From contig CASIAE010000004.1 in the NCBI GenBank assembly GCA_949372605.1, positions 38,400 to 102,399 of the forward strand: a DNA stretch of 64,000 nucleotides, read 5' to 3'. Below the pieces are notes generated by a model. That model did not search any database. It was given only the letters and a program-made list of their open reading frames with translations, and was not told the DNA's origin. The DNA comes from an uncultured Flavobacteriaceae bacterium (lineage in GTDB: Bacteria > Bacteroidota > Bacteroidia > Flavobacteriales > Flavobacteriaceae). Made by a program: the position numbers and the translations under genes. Of the stretch, positions 10,704 through 19,630 are shown piece after piece (position 1 is the first letter of the stretch; each line of letters opens with the position of its first letter).

Positions 10704-10709
10704 ATGAAA
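10578..10709 (+). promoter_or_regulatory. duplicated leader upstream of the PQQ dehydrogenase
   Basis: A block (CAACCTAAG then TTTAAAATATTTATTACATT) at 10578-10605 recurs almost unchanged at 21802-21832 ahead of the ECF sigma gene. It leads into ATCAACATAATG at 10618, which opens a possible 11-codon leader peptide (MKQGISRSIEY, stop). A similar ATTTAAATATCAATATAATG then precedes the real start at 10704. The pattern suggests a duplicated 5' leader or a shared promoter. Confidence 0.4.
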
Positions 10710-12842
10710 ACACTTAAAAAACGACTTTTCGGATTTTTTAGATTTACAGTCAAGACTTTAAAACTAATGGGGCTGATTCTTTTAATTTCGTGTAAAAATG
10801 AAACTATAGGTGACTTTAAAACTTGGAAGGTTTATAGCGGTGATTCTTCAGGATCAAAATATTCAAATTTATCCCAGATAAATACTACTAATGCAAAACA
10901 ACTTAAATTACTTTGGGAGCACGAGATTTATGATAAAGAAGAAATTCATAAAGATGGGATTCAATGTAACCCAATCATTATAAAAAACCGAATGTTTGTG
11001 ATTGGTCCCGATATGAAAGTACATTCAATTAATGCTGCTGATGGAAATTTGAATTGGAGCTTTGATCCTTTTCCTGAAAAAAAATATTCAGGTAATTCAA
11101 GGGGAGTAACTTATTTTGATGATAGAAAAAATGGAAGACTTTTTTTTGTTGCCGCTTCTTCTCTTTATTGTATTGATGCCATAACCGGAAAAGCCATTTC
11201 CTCTTTTGGAACTGATGGAAAAGTATCACTCAAAAAGGGTTTTGAAGAAAAAGCCGAACAATTATTTATCACTGCTTCTACTCCTGGAATAGTTTATGAA
11301 AACTTATTAATATTGGGTTCTAGAGTATTGGACGGCGCCAATCAAAAAACTATGCCTGGGAATATCAGGGCATTCAATGTTTATTCAGGTGCTATTGAAT
11401 GGGAATTTCATACCATTCCTCGACCAGGAGAGTTGGGTTATGATACATGGCCCACAGATTCCTGGAAAAATGAATACATTTCAGTCAACAGTTGGAGTGG
11501 ATTCACCCTGGATAAAGAAAACGAAATGTTATTTTTTGGGACAGGTTCACCATCTTATGATCACTGGGGTGGCAATCGAATTGGCGATAATCTTTTTGGA
11601 AATTGTATACTAGCACTCAATGCTAATAATGGAGAGCGGATATGGCACTTTCAGACGGTACATCACGACTTATGGGATTACGATATTCCCTGCCCTCCGA
11701 ATTTAGTTGAATTAAAATCAAATGGAAAGCTTTTAAAGGGAATAGCACAACCCACTAAAACAGGTCAACTTTTTGTTCTGGATCGATTTACAGGGTCACC
11801 AATTTATCCTATCCGAGAAGTGCCAGTAATTAAAAGTGATATTCCCGGAGAAGTGGCTTCAAAAACACAACCTTTTACAGTACCAGAACTTATCTATGGT
11901 AAAATAAATATAGATAAAAATTCTCTAAATAAAATAGAAGGCTTCGAAAACCAATCTATCAAAGATTCTCTCCAGAGCATGATTTATGGACAACTTTATC
12001 TACCTCCTTCTCGAAAGCCCACGATAGTATTCCCTCAATTCAACGGAGGAACTGATTGGGGAGGTGCGGCATACGACCCACTAGACAGATCGCTCTATGT
12101 CAATACTAGTAACGAACCTGAATGGTTTTCAATGCTAAATTTATCGAAAGATCAAGAAACATCTTCTTATAATTACGGGAAACAACTTTTTAATTCCAAT
12201 TGTAATGTGTGCCACAATAAAGATAAAAACAACATCCTCAGTCAGCTCAGTTTAAAAGATCAATCTTATATCAAAACTATCCTGAGAAAAGGAAAAGGTG
12301 TAATGCCTGCATTTCCCAATTTTGATAATACATCTCTTGATGCACTCTCTAATTATATCATCGGTATGGGAAAAGACAAAATCATTGAGATCGACAATGA
12401 TGAAAAGTTTTTTGAAATTCCATGGGTAGCAAATGGCCATCTAGAGTTAAAAACCAAAAGTGGATACCCCATTAATGAACCCCCCTGGGGAACCTTATCT
12501 AAGATTGACTTGGATGCCGGAAAAATAGATTGGCAAATACCTTTGGGCACCTATCCAGAACTTGAAAAAATGGGATACCCCCCAACAGGCACATTCAATA
12601 TGGGGGGTCCATTGGTTACAGCAGGTAAATTAATTTTTATAGGAGCTGCTTCGGATGAACGCTTCAGGGCTTTTGATAAATTGAGCGGTAAGCTAGTCTG
12701 GGAGTATCAATTAGAAGCTGGGGGCTATGCAACTCCCGCATCCTATGAAATAAACGGAAAACAATACGTCGTCATAGCAGGGGGTGGAAATGGAAAGCCA
12801 GGAACCAAGGGGGGAAACAAAATCTATTGTTTCGGACTTTAA
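10704..12842 (+). CDS. PQQ-dependent dehydrogenase with inserted cytochrome c domain, lipoprotein
   Basis: 712 residues. The lipobox is LLISC (Cys30), so the enzyme is periplasmic and membrane-tethered. The body is the eight-bladed quinoprotein propeller, with W-motif blades such as AADGNLNWSFDP and LSGKLVWEYQLEAGGYATPA. A class I cytochrome c domain is inserted near residues 485-570 with a CNVCH heme site at 500-504 and probable methionine ligand in GKGVMPAFP. Relatives oxidise sugars or alcohols and pass electrons through heme c to the respiratory chain; PQQ must be supplied from outside or by genes not seen here. It may oxidise a sugar released by the neighbouring enzymes. Family and domain layout are secure. 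Confidence 0.9.
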   Translation: MKTLKKRLFGFFRFTVKTLKLMGLILLISCKNETIGDFKTWKVYSGDSSGSKYSNLSQINTTNAKQLKLLWEHEIYDKEEIHKDGIQCNPIIIKNRMFVIGPDMKVHSINAADGNLNWSFDPFPEKKYSGNSRGVTYFDDRKNGRLFFVAASSLYCIDAITGKAISSFGTDGKVSLKKGFEEKAEQLFITASTPGIVYENLLILGSRVLDGANQKTMPGNIRAFNVYSGAIEWEFHTIPRPGELGYDTWPTDSWKNEYISVNSWSGFTLDKENEMLFFGTGSPSYDHWGGNRIGDNLFGNCILALNANNGERIWHFQTVHHDLWDYDIPCPPNLVELKSNGKLLKGIAQPTKTGQLFVLDRFTGSPIYPIREVPVIKSDIPGEVASKTQPFTVPELIYGKINIDKNSLNKIEGFENQSIKDSLQSMIYGQLYLPPSRKPTIVFPQFNGGTDWGGAAYDPLDRSLYVNTSNEPEWFSMLNLSKDQETSSYNYGKQLFNSNCNVCHNKDKNNILSQLSLKDQSYIKTILRKGKGVMPAFPNFDNTSLDALSNYIIGMGKDKIIEIDNDEKFFEIPWVANGHLELKTKSGYPINEPPWGTLSKIDLDAGKIDWQIPLGTYPELEKMGYPPTGTFNMGGPLVTAGKLIFIGAASDERFRAFDKLSGKLVWEYQLEAGGYATPASYEINGKQYVVIAGGGNGKPGTKGGNKIYCFGL

Positions 12843-13126
12843 GAACTCACTAAAGATGATATGGCTAAGGTTTAATAAAAAGACCAATAAGGTTGTCTAA
12901 TATAACAAACCTTTAGTTAAAAGCTAATGATAAAATACAAGTTATAATTATAGTGTGTTTTAAATATATAAACTTATTCAAAAAATTTAAGTTTTAAGTA
13001 TAAATAAGATAATATAAAATCAAAAATCCCAGAACTTAATTAACAAACCAATATCTTAAAGTGAAAATAAAAGGAAGAAGACAAAGCTCTGAAAAATCAA
13101 AGTTATCAGGTAAAAAATCATTGAAA

Positions 13127-14320
13127 ATGAAAGAAGATAAAATCAAGGGTCGGAATATTACCAGTGAGATATTTAACATATTTGTAATGACACTAATAAT
13201 GCAAGCTACAACTGGTCTTTCGCAAACGGACGGTATGAAAATACAACATGAAATTGTCTTTGGCGAGGATGATAAATATGGGGGGTGGCCTGCTAATCAT
13301 GGCATATGGACCTGGGGGGATGAAATCTTAGTTGGATTTGTAGAGGCATCCTATAAGGCATCTAATAAAGGGTTGCATAGCTATGATATTTCAACAGCTA
13401 GAAATAAATATGCCAGAAGCTTTGATGGTGGTGTTACTTGGGGAATTACAGATGCTTTTGAAGCTGGTCAGAAAGCATGGGGCTATGATAATAGTATTCC
13501 TCCCGAAAAGGCCGTAAAGCCAAAATTAATAACAAAACCAGTAGTAGATTTTACCAACCCGAACTTTCTTTTAACTTTCTTAAGACACAATAATAATGAT
13601 GGCCCAACTCATTTCTATTATTCAACCGATAAAGGGAAATCGTGGGAAGGTGCATTTAAATTTCCGGATTTAGGAATCTCTGGTATTGCTAATCGAACAG
13701 ATTATGTTGTAGATGGGAAGCAATCGTTAACTGTGTTTGTAACTACAGCTAAATCCAATAAGAAAGAAGGAAGAGTTGCAATGGTAAGAACTGTTAATGG
13801 TGGACTTACATGGAAACTTGAGTCATGGATTACCCATGAACATGGTGGCTTTGATATTATGCCCTCTTCAGTGCGAATTTCCGATACAGAATTACTTACG
13901 ACCATCCGAACCCGAACTGAAGGTGGCTTAGATTTGATATCCGGCTATCGTTCAAAAGACTGTGGGAAAACCTGGAAAAGACTCAAAGACCCTGTTCCTT
14001 ATACGGGAAGTGCAGGTTCTCCTCCAGCTTTACTTAAATTAAAGGATGGCCGCTTAGTTTTGGGCTATATATACCGGAGTGAAAATGGCTCAAGAGCACA
14101 TGTAAGGTTCAGTAAAGACAACGGAGAAACTTGGGGTGATGAAATAACACTCCGGAGTGGAGATGGGGCAAATAGGGATGTGGGATATCCAAAAATAACA
14201 CAAAGATCCGATGGGAAACTAGTAATGGTATACTATTGGAACCACGAACTATTAGAAGGTTCAAAGCCATATAGGTTTATTACTGCCACAATTTTTGACC
14301 CACCCACATTTAAAAATTAA
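13127..14320 (+). CDS. sialidase-fold (Asp-box/BNR) hydrolase, secreted
   Basis: 397 residues from the ATG at 13127; an upstream GTG at 13061 in the same frame would add an unlikely charged extension. A signal peptide ends around TTGLSQ. At least five Asp boxes are present (RSFDGGVTW, YSTDKGKSW, RTVNGGLTW, RSKDCGKTW, FSKDNGETW), giving a six-bladed propeller. The Phe/Tyr-Arg-Ile-Pro motif of true sialidases is missing: the equivalent start reads GGWPANHGIWTWGDEILVGF. The C-terminal DVGYPKITQRSDGKLVMVYYW is typical of the wider family. The fold is clear, but sialic acid as substrate is doubtful. Downstream lie an aldolase and a symporter on the same strand. Confidence 0.8.
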   Translation: MKEDKIKGRNITSEIFNIFVMTLIMQATTGLSQTDGMKIQHEIVFGEDDKYGGWPANHGIWTWGDEILVGFVEASYKASNKGLHSYDISTARNKYARSFDGGVTWGITDAFEAGQKAWGYDNSIPPEKAVKPKLITKPVVDFTNPNFLLTFLRHNNNDGPTHFYYSTDKGKSWEGAFKFPDLGISGIANRTDYVVDGKQSLTVFVTTAKSNKKEGRVAMVRTVNGGLTWKLESWITHEHGGFDIMPSSVRISDTELLTTIRTRTEGGLDLISGYRSKDCGKTWKRLKDPVPYTGSAGSPPALLKLKDGRLVLGYIYRSENGSRAHVRFSKDNGETWGDEITLRSGDGANRDVGYPKITQRSDGKLVMVYYWNHELLEGSKPYRFITATIFDPPTFKN

Positions 14321-14338
14321 ATTAATTTGATATCGTAG

Positions 14339-14525
14339 ATGAAATATAGAAACTACTATTAAGCAAATCCTTTATTTCTTTCCAATCCTTAATCTAATGA
14401 TTCTCGCTTCTAAAGAGAAAACCACAACTATTTTGGAAAATGCAAATTCCACCGATATTACAGACAACTTTAGTTTGTCCCCTTTATCAGAACTAGGTTG
14501 TAAACCCAAACAAATTATAACTTAA
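14339..14525 (+). pseudogene. short secreted-protein remnant between hydrolase and aldolase
   Basis: An ATG at 14339 gives only MKYRNYY before a stop, but the next frame continues KQILYFFPILNLMILAS, which looks like a signal peptide, and runs to a stop at 14525. An ATG at 14397 inside that frame would give a 42-residue peptide (MILASKEKTTTILENANSTD). It may be the remnant of a secreted gene or a real tiny one. No family recognised. Confidence 0.3.
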
Positions 14526-14535
14526 AAAATAATTA

Positions 14536-15456
14536 ATGAAACGAATTTTCAAAGGTGTCGTTCCCCCGATGTTAACCCCACTATTATCAAACTGGACATT
14601 AGATTATAATAGAGTAAAAAAATTAATAGATCATTTAATAGATGGTGGCGTGCATGGAATATTTATTCTTGGCACGACTGGCGAATCCACAAGCTTAAGT
14701 TATCAAACCAGAAGAGATTTGATAGAGCGAACGTCTGAATATATTAACGGTAGAATTCCATTTCTGGTCGGTATAACAGATACGTCAATTGAGGAAAGTC
14801 TGAGTTTAGCTTCTTTAGCTTTAGACTCCGGTGCAGAGGCTGTAGTAGCTACACCCCCTTTTTATTTTCATTTGGGACAAGAAGAATTATTTGAATATTA
14901 TTGGGACTTAGCCGATCTATCAAAGCTTCCTATATTTCTGTATAACATGCCCTCAATGACAAAGATCTCAATGGCCGTCGAAACGGCAGTTCGGCTATCT
15001 AAGCATCCGAATATAATCGGTTTGAAGGACAGCTCGGCAAACACAGTATATTTCCAAGCCTTAAAATACGCTATAAAAAGAAAGGATTTCGCTCTTTTCG
15101 TAGGTCCAGAAGAAATTATGGCTGAAACGGTCTTGATGGGAGGTAGTGGCGGTTTCAATGGTGGGGCCAACCTCTTTCCTAAGCTTTATGTTAAAATGTA
15201 TGAAGCTGCAATTGCACATGATTTTGAAACCATAAAGGTGTTACAAAAACAGATATTGGAAATTTCTTCGCTTTTGTATAACGTCGGTAAATTCAATTCC
15301 AGTTATTTAAAAGGGTTGAAAGGGGCGGCCTCACTTATTGATGTATGCAACAACTTTATGGCGCCTCCCTTAAAGCCCTTCATGGAAAAGGAGATGACTC
15401 AAATTGCAAATAGCATGAAACACATCCAATCTCATTTAAAAGACATTTCGCTATAA
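14536..15456 (+). CDS. DHDPS/NanA-family aldolase or lyase
   Basis: 306 residues, the usual length for the class I aldolases of the dihydrodipicolinate synthase / N-acetylneuraminate lyase superfamily. The phosphate/carboxylate loop GTTGE is at 46-50, the catalytic tyrosine is Y136 in LYNMPS and the Schiff-base lysine is K164 in IGLKDSS. Members condense or cleave pyruvate with aldehydes: NanA, DapA, and 2-keto-3-deoxy-acid aldolases. Placement between an Asp-box hydrolase and a sodium symporter suggests sugar-acid catabolism rather than lysine synthesis. The specific substrate is not decidable from the residues seen. Confidence 0.85.
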   Translation: MKRIFKGVVPPMLTPLLSNWTLDYNRVKKLIDHLIDGGVHGIFILGTTGESTSLSYQTRRDLIERTSEYINGRIPFLVGITDTSIEESLSLASLALDSGAEAVVATPPFYFHLGQEELFEYYWDLADLSKLPIFLYNMPSMTKISMAVETAVRLSKHPNIIGLKDSSANTVYFQALKYAIKRKDFALFVGPEEIMAETVLMGGSGGFNGGANLFPKLYVKMYEAAIAHDFETIKVLQKQILEISSLLYNVGKFNSSYLKGLKGAASLIDVCNNFMAPPLKPFMEKEMTQIANSMKHIQSHLKDISL

Positions 15457-15500
15457 AGTGAACTTTAAATCTGAATGACAAATAACGATAACAAAGCAGA

Positions 15501-16976
15501 ATGAATACTATTGACATCATTGTTTTTTTAACCTATACAATTGGAATAGCCCTTTTTGGGAGTTCTTTTTTCAAGAAGAGCAGAACATCTTCGTCTTTTA
15601 CTCTTGGCAATAATGATATTCCAAGATGGGTAGTAACTATGTCAATATTTGCGACCTTTGTAAGTAGCATAAGTTATATCGCTTTGCCCGGTAATGCATT
15701 CCAATCAAATTGGAACGCTTTTGCGTTTAGTTTGTCCTTACCTATTGCTTCTGTAATTGCGGCAAAGTATTTTGTTCCTTTATACCGAAAGATAAATAGT
15801 CCTTCAGCATACACCTTTATGGAACAACGTTTCGGTCCTTGGGCTAGAATTTATGTTTCCCTTTGTTATTTACTCACCCAGTTTATGCGAATAGGAACCA
15901 TCTTATACCTGCTTGCTTTAACGCTGAATGCAGTTACGGGTTGGGACTTAGCGACAATAATTGTTTTTACAGGACTAATAGTGGCCATATATTCTATGTT
16001 GGGCGGTATTTCAGCAGTATTATGGACAGATGCGATACAAGGTGTTATTCTAATTGCGGGCGCATTAGCATGCGCTGCATATATACTATTCTCAATGCCA
16101 GAGGGCCCCGGTCAGGTATTTACAATAGCTGTTGAAAACAAAAAATTTGGATTAGGTAGTTTCGATATGGACTTGTCGAAACCTACGTTTTGGGTCGTTT
16201 TGGTCTATGGAATATTCATAAACATTCAAAACTATGGTATTGACCAGAATTATGTGCAACGTTATATGGCGTCAAAGACTGAAAAGGATGCGAAACGCTC
16301 GGTATTGATAGGAGGTTTAATATATGTTCCTGTTTCAGCACTTTTTCTTTTTATTGGAACTGCCCTTTTTGCTTACTATGATTCAGTGGCTTCACTCCCT
16401 ATGGAACTTCAAGACGTATCAAAGAGCGATAGAGTGTTTCCGCATTTTATTGTAAATGTTCTTCCAGTTGGTTTAAGTGGGCTTTTGGTGGCATCAATTT
16501 TTGCCGCTGGCATGAGTACTATTTCAACTAGCTTCAACAGTTCCGCTACTGTTTTTCTTACTGATTATTACAACAAATATTTTAAGAAGACCGCTTCAAA
16601 TAAAGAAAGTCTGAGGGTATTATACATTTCGTCGCTAATAATTAGTGTTGTAGGCATCGCAATCGCCATTGCGATGATAAATGTTAAAAGTGCCCTAGAT
16701 GCCTGGTGGATGCTCGCCTCTGTTTTTAGTGGAGGCATGTTGGGGCTTTTCCTTTTGGCGGTTTTTTCTAAAAACAAGAATGTTGTGGGAGCTATAGTAG
16801 GAGTAACTATAGGATTAACTCTGATTCTTTGGTTAAGTCTCTCCAGAGTTTTCTTGGACGAAGACGCCCTCGGTTATAAGTTCCACACTTATCTAACTAT
16901 CGTTTTTGGTACTGCGGCTATTTTTTTAGTAGGGTTTCTGATTTCTCTTTTTTCATCAAAAAAAGACAATAATTAA
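15501..16976 (+). CDS. sodium:solute symporter (SSS family)
   Basis: 491 residues with about 13 membrane helices. SSS hallmarks are visible: SIFATFVSSISYIALPG near the first sodium-site helix, the AVLWTDAIQGVILIAGA block and the conserved GLSGLLVASIFAAGMSTIST segment. It starts 44 bases after the aldolase gene and is likely cotranscribed. It would bring the aldolase substrate, or its monosaccharide precursor, across the inner membrane. The family is certain; the cargo is inferred from neighbours. Confidence 0.9.
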   Translation: MNTIDIIVFLTYTIGIALFGSSFFKKSRTSSSFTLGNNDIPRWVVTMSIFATFVSSISYIALPGNAFQSNWNAFAFSLSLPIASVIAAKYFVPLYRKINSPSAYTFMEQRFGPWARIYVSLCYLLTQFMRIGTILYLLALTLNAVTGWDLATIIVFTGLIVAIYSMLGGISAVLWTDAIQGVILIAGALACAAYILFSMPEGPGQVFTIAVENKKFGLGSFDMDLSKPTFWVVLVYGIFINIQNYGIDQNYVQRYMASKTEKDAKRSVLIGGLIYVPVSALFLFIGTALFAYYDSVASLPMELQDVSKSDRVFPHFIVNVLPVGLSGLLVASIFAAGMSTISTSFNSSATVFLTDYYNKYFKKTASNKESLRVLYISSLIISVVGIAIAIAMINVKSALDAWWMLASVFSGGMLGLFLLAVFSKNKNVVGAIVGVTIGLTLILWLSLSRVFLDEDALGYKFHTYLTIVFGTAAIFLVGFLISLFSSKKDNN

Positions 16977-17435
16977 GTCCGGAAAATAGTTTCAAAACAT
17001 AACAATTCATTAGCATACATCTAATTTACGTAAAAATCGAAAAAAAAGTATACGAAAGCGAAAAGAATCAATTTATCTTATATCCTTGAAAAGTTAAAAT
17101 TAACCACTTAATTAAGTGGATACCTTATTCATTCGACAAAACCATTTTTCTCCTGTCAGGTAATAGTTAGCCGATGATATTCGAAACCATGATAGTCATG
17201 TTAACCCTTCATTATTTGAGAAAAAAGAGTAGTTGGGTAATCATATAATCTGAATAGAAGAAGAAACCCTCTGCTATTCGGACTTTACCTAAAACAGATT
17301 AAAAACTGAGGTAATATATTCAAGATAGATTATTTACAGGCAGAATCATTATGTTAGTTCGATAATTGCCAGACGCAAGTTTGAATTATTTACATTTACT
17401 TGGTATGTTGGTTTTTGTGATGTATTCAGGGGCTT
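16977..17435. other. 459-base convergent intergenic stretch
   Basis: Lies between the plus-strand symporter and the minus-strand transporter. No coding frame is supported. The only clear structure is a 16-base perfect palindrome at 17104-17119, listed separately. Confidence 0.6.
17104..17119. promoter_or_regulatory. 16-base perfect palindrome
   Basis: CCACTTAATTAAGTGG reads the same on both strands. There is no T-run behind it, so it is not an obvious terminator. It lies 128 bases past the symporter stop and about 315 bases past the NRAMP-like stop. It could be an operator or a processing signal; function unknown. Confidence 0.4.
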
Positions 17436-18677
17436 CTATGTAAATTCAAGAATTGCAAACCAGGTTGATATAAAAGAAAAAAGAATAACAGCAATAATGG
17501 ACAAATTTTCACTAATCCCGGCCACATGAGCATCCATCAGCCTTTTTTTGTTTATTAAAATAAAAATAGGAATCGCAACCGCTGGTAAAATACAAGCCTG
17601 AAAAGCTTGTGAAAATATCATAAGGGCCGGTGGCCGGTGTTCCATAAAAACTGTTCCGAATGCAAATAGCAAAGTAAACAATATGATTAATCGTGATTGT
17701 GGAGTACGTATGTCTCTTGATGTGCCTCTAAAATCTGCAATAAGCCAGGGGGCAATCAAAACAATTGGGAATATAGTGGATATACCAGCCCCAGCAATTC
17801 CAATAATTAATATAAAAGCTGCAAACTTGCCCCCAATCGGCTCAAAAAGATGAATCATTTCCACAGTATTTTCCAGCTTCAATCCTGATAAATGAAGTGT
17901 GCCTGCGGAAACTGCCATTATTATTCCACTTAGAAAAAGCATCATGGAGGCAGATACCAAAGAATCTTTTTTTTCTTTTTTTAAATCATTTACTGTCCAT
18001 CCCTTCTCAACTACAATGGTACTTCTGATGATAAAAACGGCCGCCGAACATGTTGTGCCAGAAATGGCTGCGACCAAACCAAAAGCTCCGGGTGTATCTG
18101 GAATACTTGGAACAATCCCTGCTATTAATGTCGACAAACTAGGTTTTACCATTATAAAAACAACCAAAAAGGACAGTCCCATGAGAGCTACCAAAACAGT
18201 TAGAACTTTCTCGAAAAAACTGTAGCGGCCAAACAAAATCAGGATATATAAAATAACAGAAAAAAATAAAATGATCCATCCTCTGTGAATAAATAGATCA
18301 TTAAATCCGATTCGAATCCCTTCTTGTACTAAATCGGCGACAATACCCATTACTCCCATCAGGGCTAATAACTCGCCAATAATAAGCGTTAATATAATAT
18401 ACATTGAAAGTACCGAGCCCCATTTTAATTCTTTTTTAAAATTGAATAAAGCGGTATTTCCCGTTACCAAGGTCACTTTTCCATATGCAACCATTAAAAT
18501 ATATGTAAAAAAACAAGAAAGTAGTAATGCCCAAAACAAACTCATCCCGTGTTCAGCTCCCGTTTTTGCCATTGTAGTTACGCTTCCCGTTCCTATGTTG
18601 TAACCTATAAGAAACAGACCTGGACCTAAGGCGCTTAGACCTATTATAATTTTTCTGTGTATTTTATAGTTTTTCAC
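17436..18677 (-). CDS. NRAMP-fold transporter lacking metal-site motifs
   Basis: 413 residues with about 11 membrane helices. The N-terminus GLSALGPGLFLIGYNIGTGS aligns with the NRAMP helix 1, but the metal ligand motif D-P-G-N is replaced by G-T-G-S (29-32). In helix 6 the M-P-H motif is replaced by C-S-A (210-212) in the SGTTCSAAVFIIRS block. The transition-metal ligands are therefore absent, and transport of Mn or Fe is unlikely. It lies 72 bases downstream of the NagB-like gene and probably belongs to its transcript, so an organic cargo linked to amino-sugar or sugar-acid use is possible. The fold is well supported; the cargo is unknown. Confidence 0.8.
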   Translation of the reverse strand: MKNYKIHRKIIIGLSALGPGLFLIGYNIGTGSVTTMAKTGAEHGMSLFWALLLSCFFTYILMVAYGKVTLVTGNTALFNFKKELKWGSVLSMYIILTLIIGELLALMGVMGIVADLVQEGIRIGFNDLFIHRGWIILFFSVILYILILFGRYSFFEKVLTVLVALMGLSFLVVFIMVKPSLSTLIAGIVPSIPDTPGAFGLVAAISGTTCSAAVFIIRSTIVVEKGWTVNDLKKEKKDSLVSASMMLFLSGIIMAVSAGTLHLSGLKLENTVEMIHLFEPIGGKFAAFILIIGIAGAGISTIFPIVLIAPWLIADFRGTSRDIRTPQSRLIILFTLLFAFGTVFMEHRPPALMIFSQAFQACILPAVAIPIFILINKKRLMDAHVAGISENLSIIAVILFSFISTWFAILEFT

Positions 18678-18749
18678 ACGTTTTAATTTTAATAACTATT
18701 TAATGAATACACCTTTGTAATCTGATATTTATATTGATTAACCCTAAAT

Positions 18750-19514
18750 TTATAAATCCTTTAACTTTGCTGCCGCAGCCAAATCCAAAAAAAGAAATGC
18801 ATTTGAGTGTCTTCTCAAAACGGAAGCTGGACAAGCTTCTGAAATGACACCTTCCAAGGCATCCTGAACCGCTTTTGCTTTACGAGTTTCGGGAGCTATA
18901 CAGCTAATCCGTTCAACATTCATTATCGCTTTAATTGTTAGAGTTAAGGCTTCTTTGGGCACTGCTTCTAATGTGTCAAACCAGCCTTCATTATATTGCT
19001 GCTGTCTACATTTTTGATCTAAAAAAACACTCTTTACAAGTTGTGAATCGTTAAAGTTTGCAACTCCAGGATCGTTGAAAGCAAGGTGCCCATTTTCGCC
19101 AATACCGATACAAGCTAAATTAATTGGGTGTTTGGATAAGGCATTAGAATAGCGTTTAATTTCATTGTGAATAGAAGGGGCATCTCCATTCAAATAAAAC
19201 ACCTTTTTTGGTTTTACGTGATCCAGTATTCGAGTTTTTAAATACTTTCTAAAACTTGCAGGGTGGTTGTCCGCGATACCAACATATTCATCCAAATGAA
19301 AAACAGTTATTTTATCCCAAGGGAGGACTTCTTTTTGAAGCTGTTCTAAAAAATAAAATTGAGAAGTTCCCGTTGCTAAAATTAATCGTGCATTTCCTTT
19401 GTCATTGATAATTTGGTTTAATGTGTCTGCAACATGTCGAGCTGACGCTTTTCCCATTTCCTCTAAGGTATCGTAAATAAATAATGACAAGGAGTTTACT
19501 TTCTTTGATTTCAA
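18750..19514 (-). CDS. NagB-family glucosamine-6-phosphate deaminase/isomerase-like enzyme
   Basis: 254 residues. NagB-family blocks are ATGTSQFYFLEQL (phosphate loop), FHLDEYVGIADNHPASFR (acid D75, equivalent to D72 of E. coli NagB) and GIGENGHLAFNDP. In the last block E. coli D141-H143-E148 read N141-H143-D148, a variant seen in other NagB relatives. Canonical NagB converts glucosamine-6-phosphate to fructose-6-phosphate and ammonia in the cytoplasm. The catalytic histidine is kept, so a sugar-phosphate isomerase/deaminase activity is likely. The linked NRAMP-like transporter suggests a dedicated uptake route. Confidence 0.8.
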   Translation of the reverse strand: MKSKKVNSLSLFIYDTLEEMGKASARHVADTLNQIINDKGNARLILATGTSQFYFLEQLQKEVLPWDKITVFHLDEYVGIADNHPASFRKYLKTRILDHVKPKKVFYLNGDAPSIHNEIKRYSNALSKHPINLACIGIGENGHLAFNDPGVANFNDSQLVKSVFLDQKCRQQQYNEGWFDTLEAVPKEALTLTIKAIMNVERISCIAPETRKAKAVQDALEGVISEACPASVLRRHSNAFLFLDLAAAAKLKDL

Positions 19515-19630
19515 ATGATCTATTTTACTTATAATTTGGCTTGTGTAAGTTTAATATGTTTAGGCGTGACTTCGTAACTAAATAGCAAGTTAAGTGTTTA
19601 ATGAAATATTTTATTATTCCGAGTACTTTA

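Noticed and set aside
14536-15456. Naming the aldolase dapA or nanA
   Set aside because: The lysine and tyrosine are common to the whole superfamily; no residue seen separates the activities.
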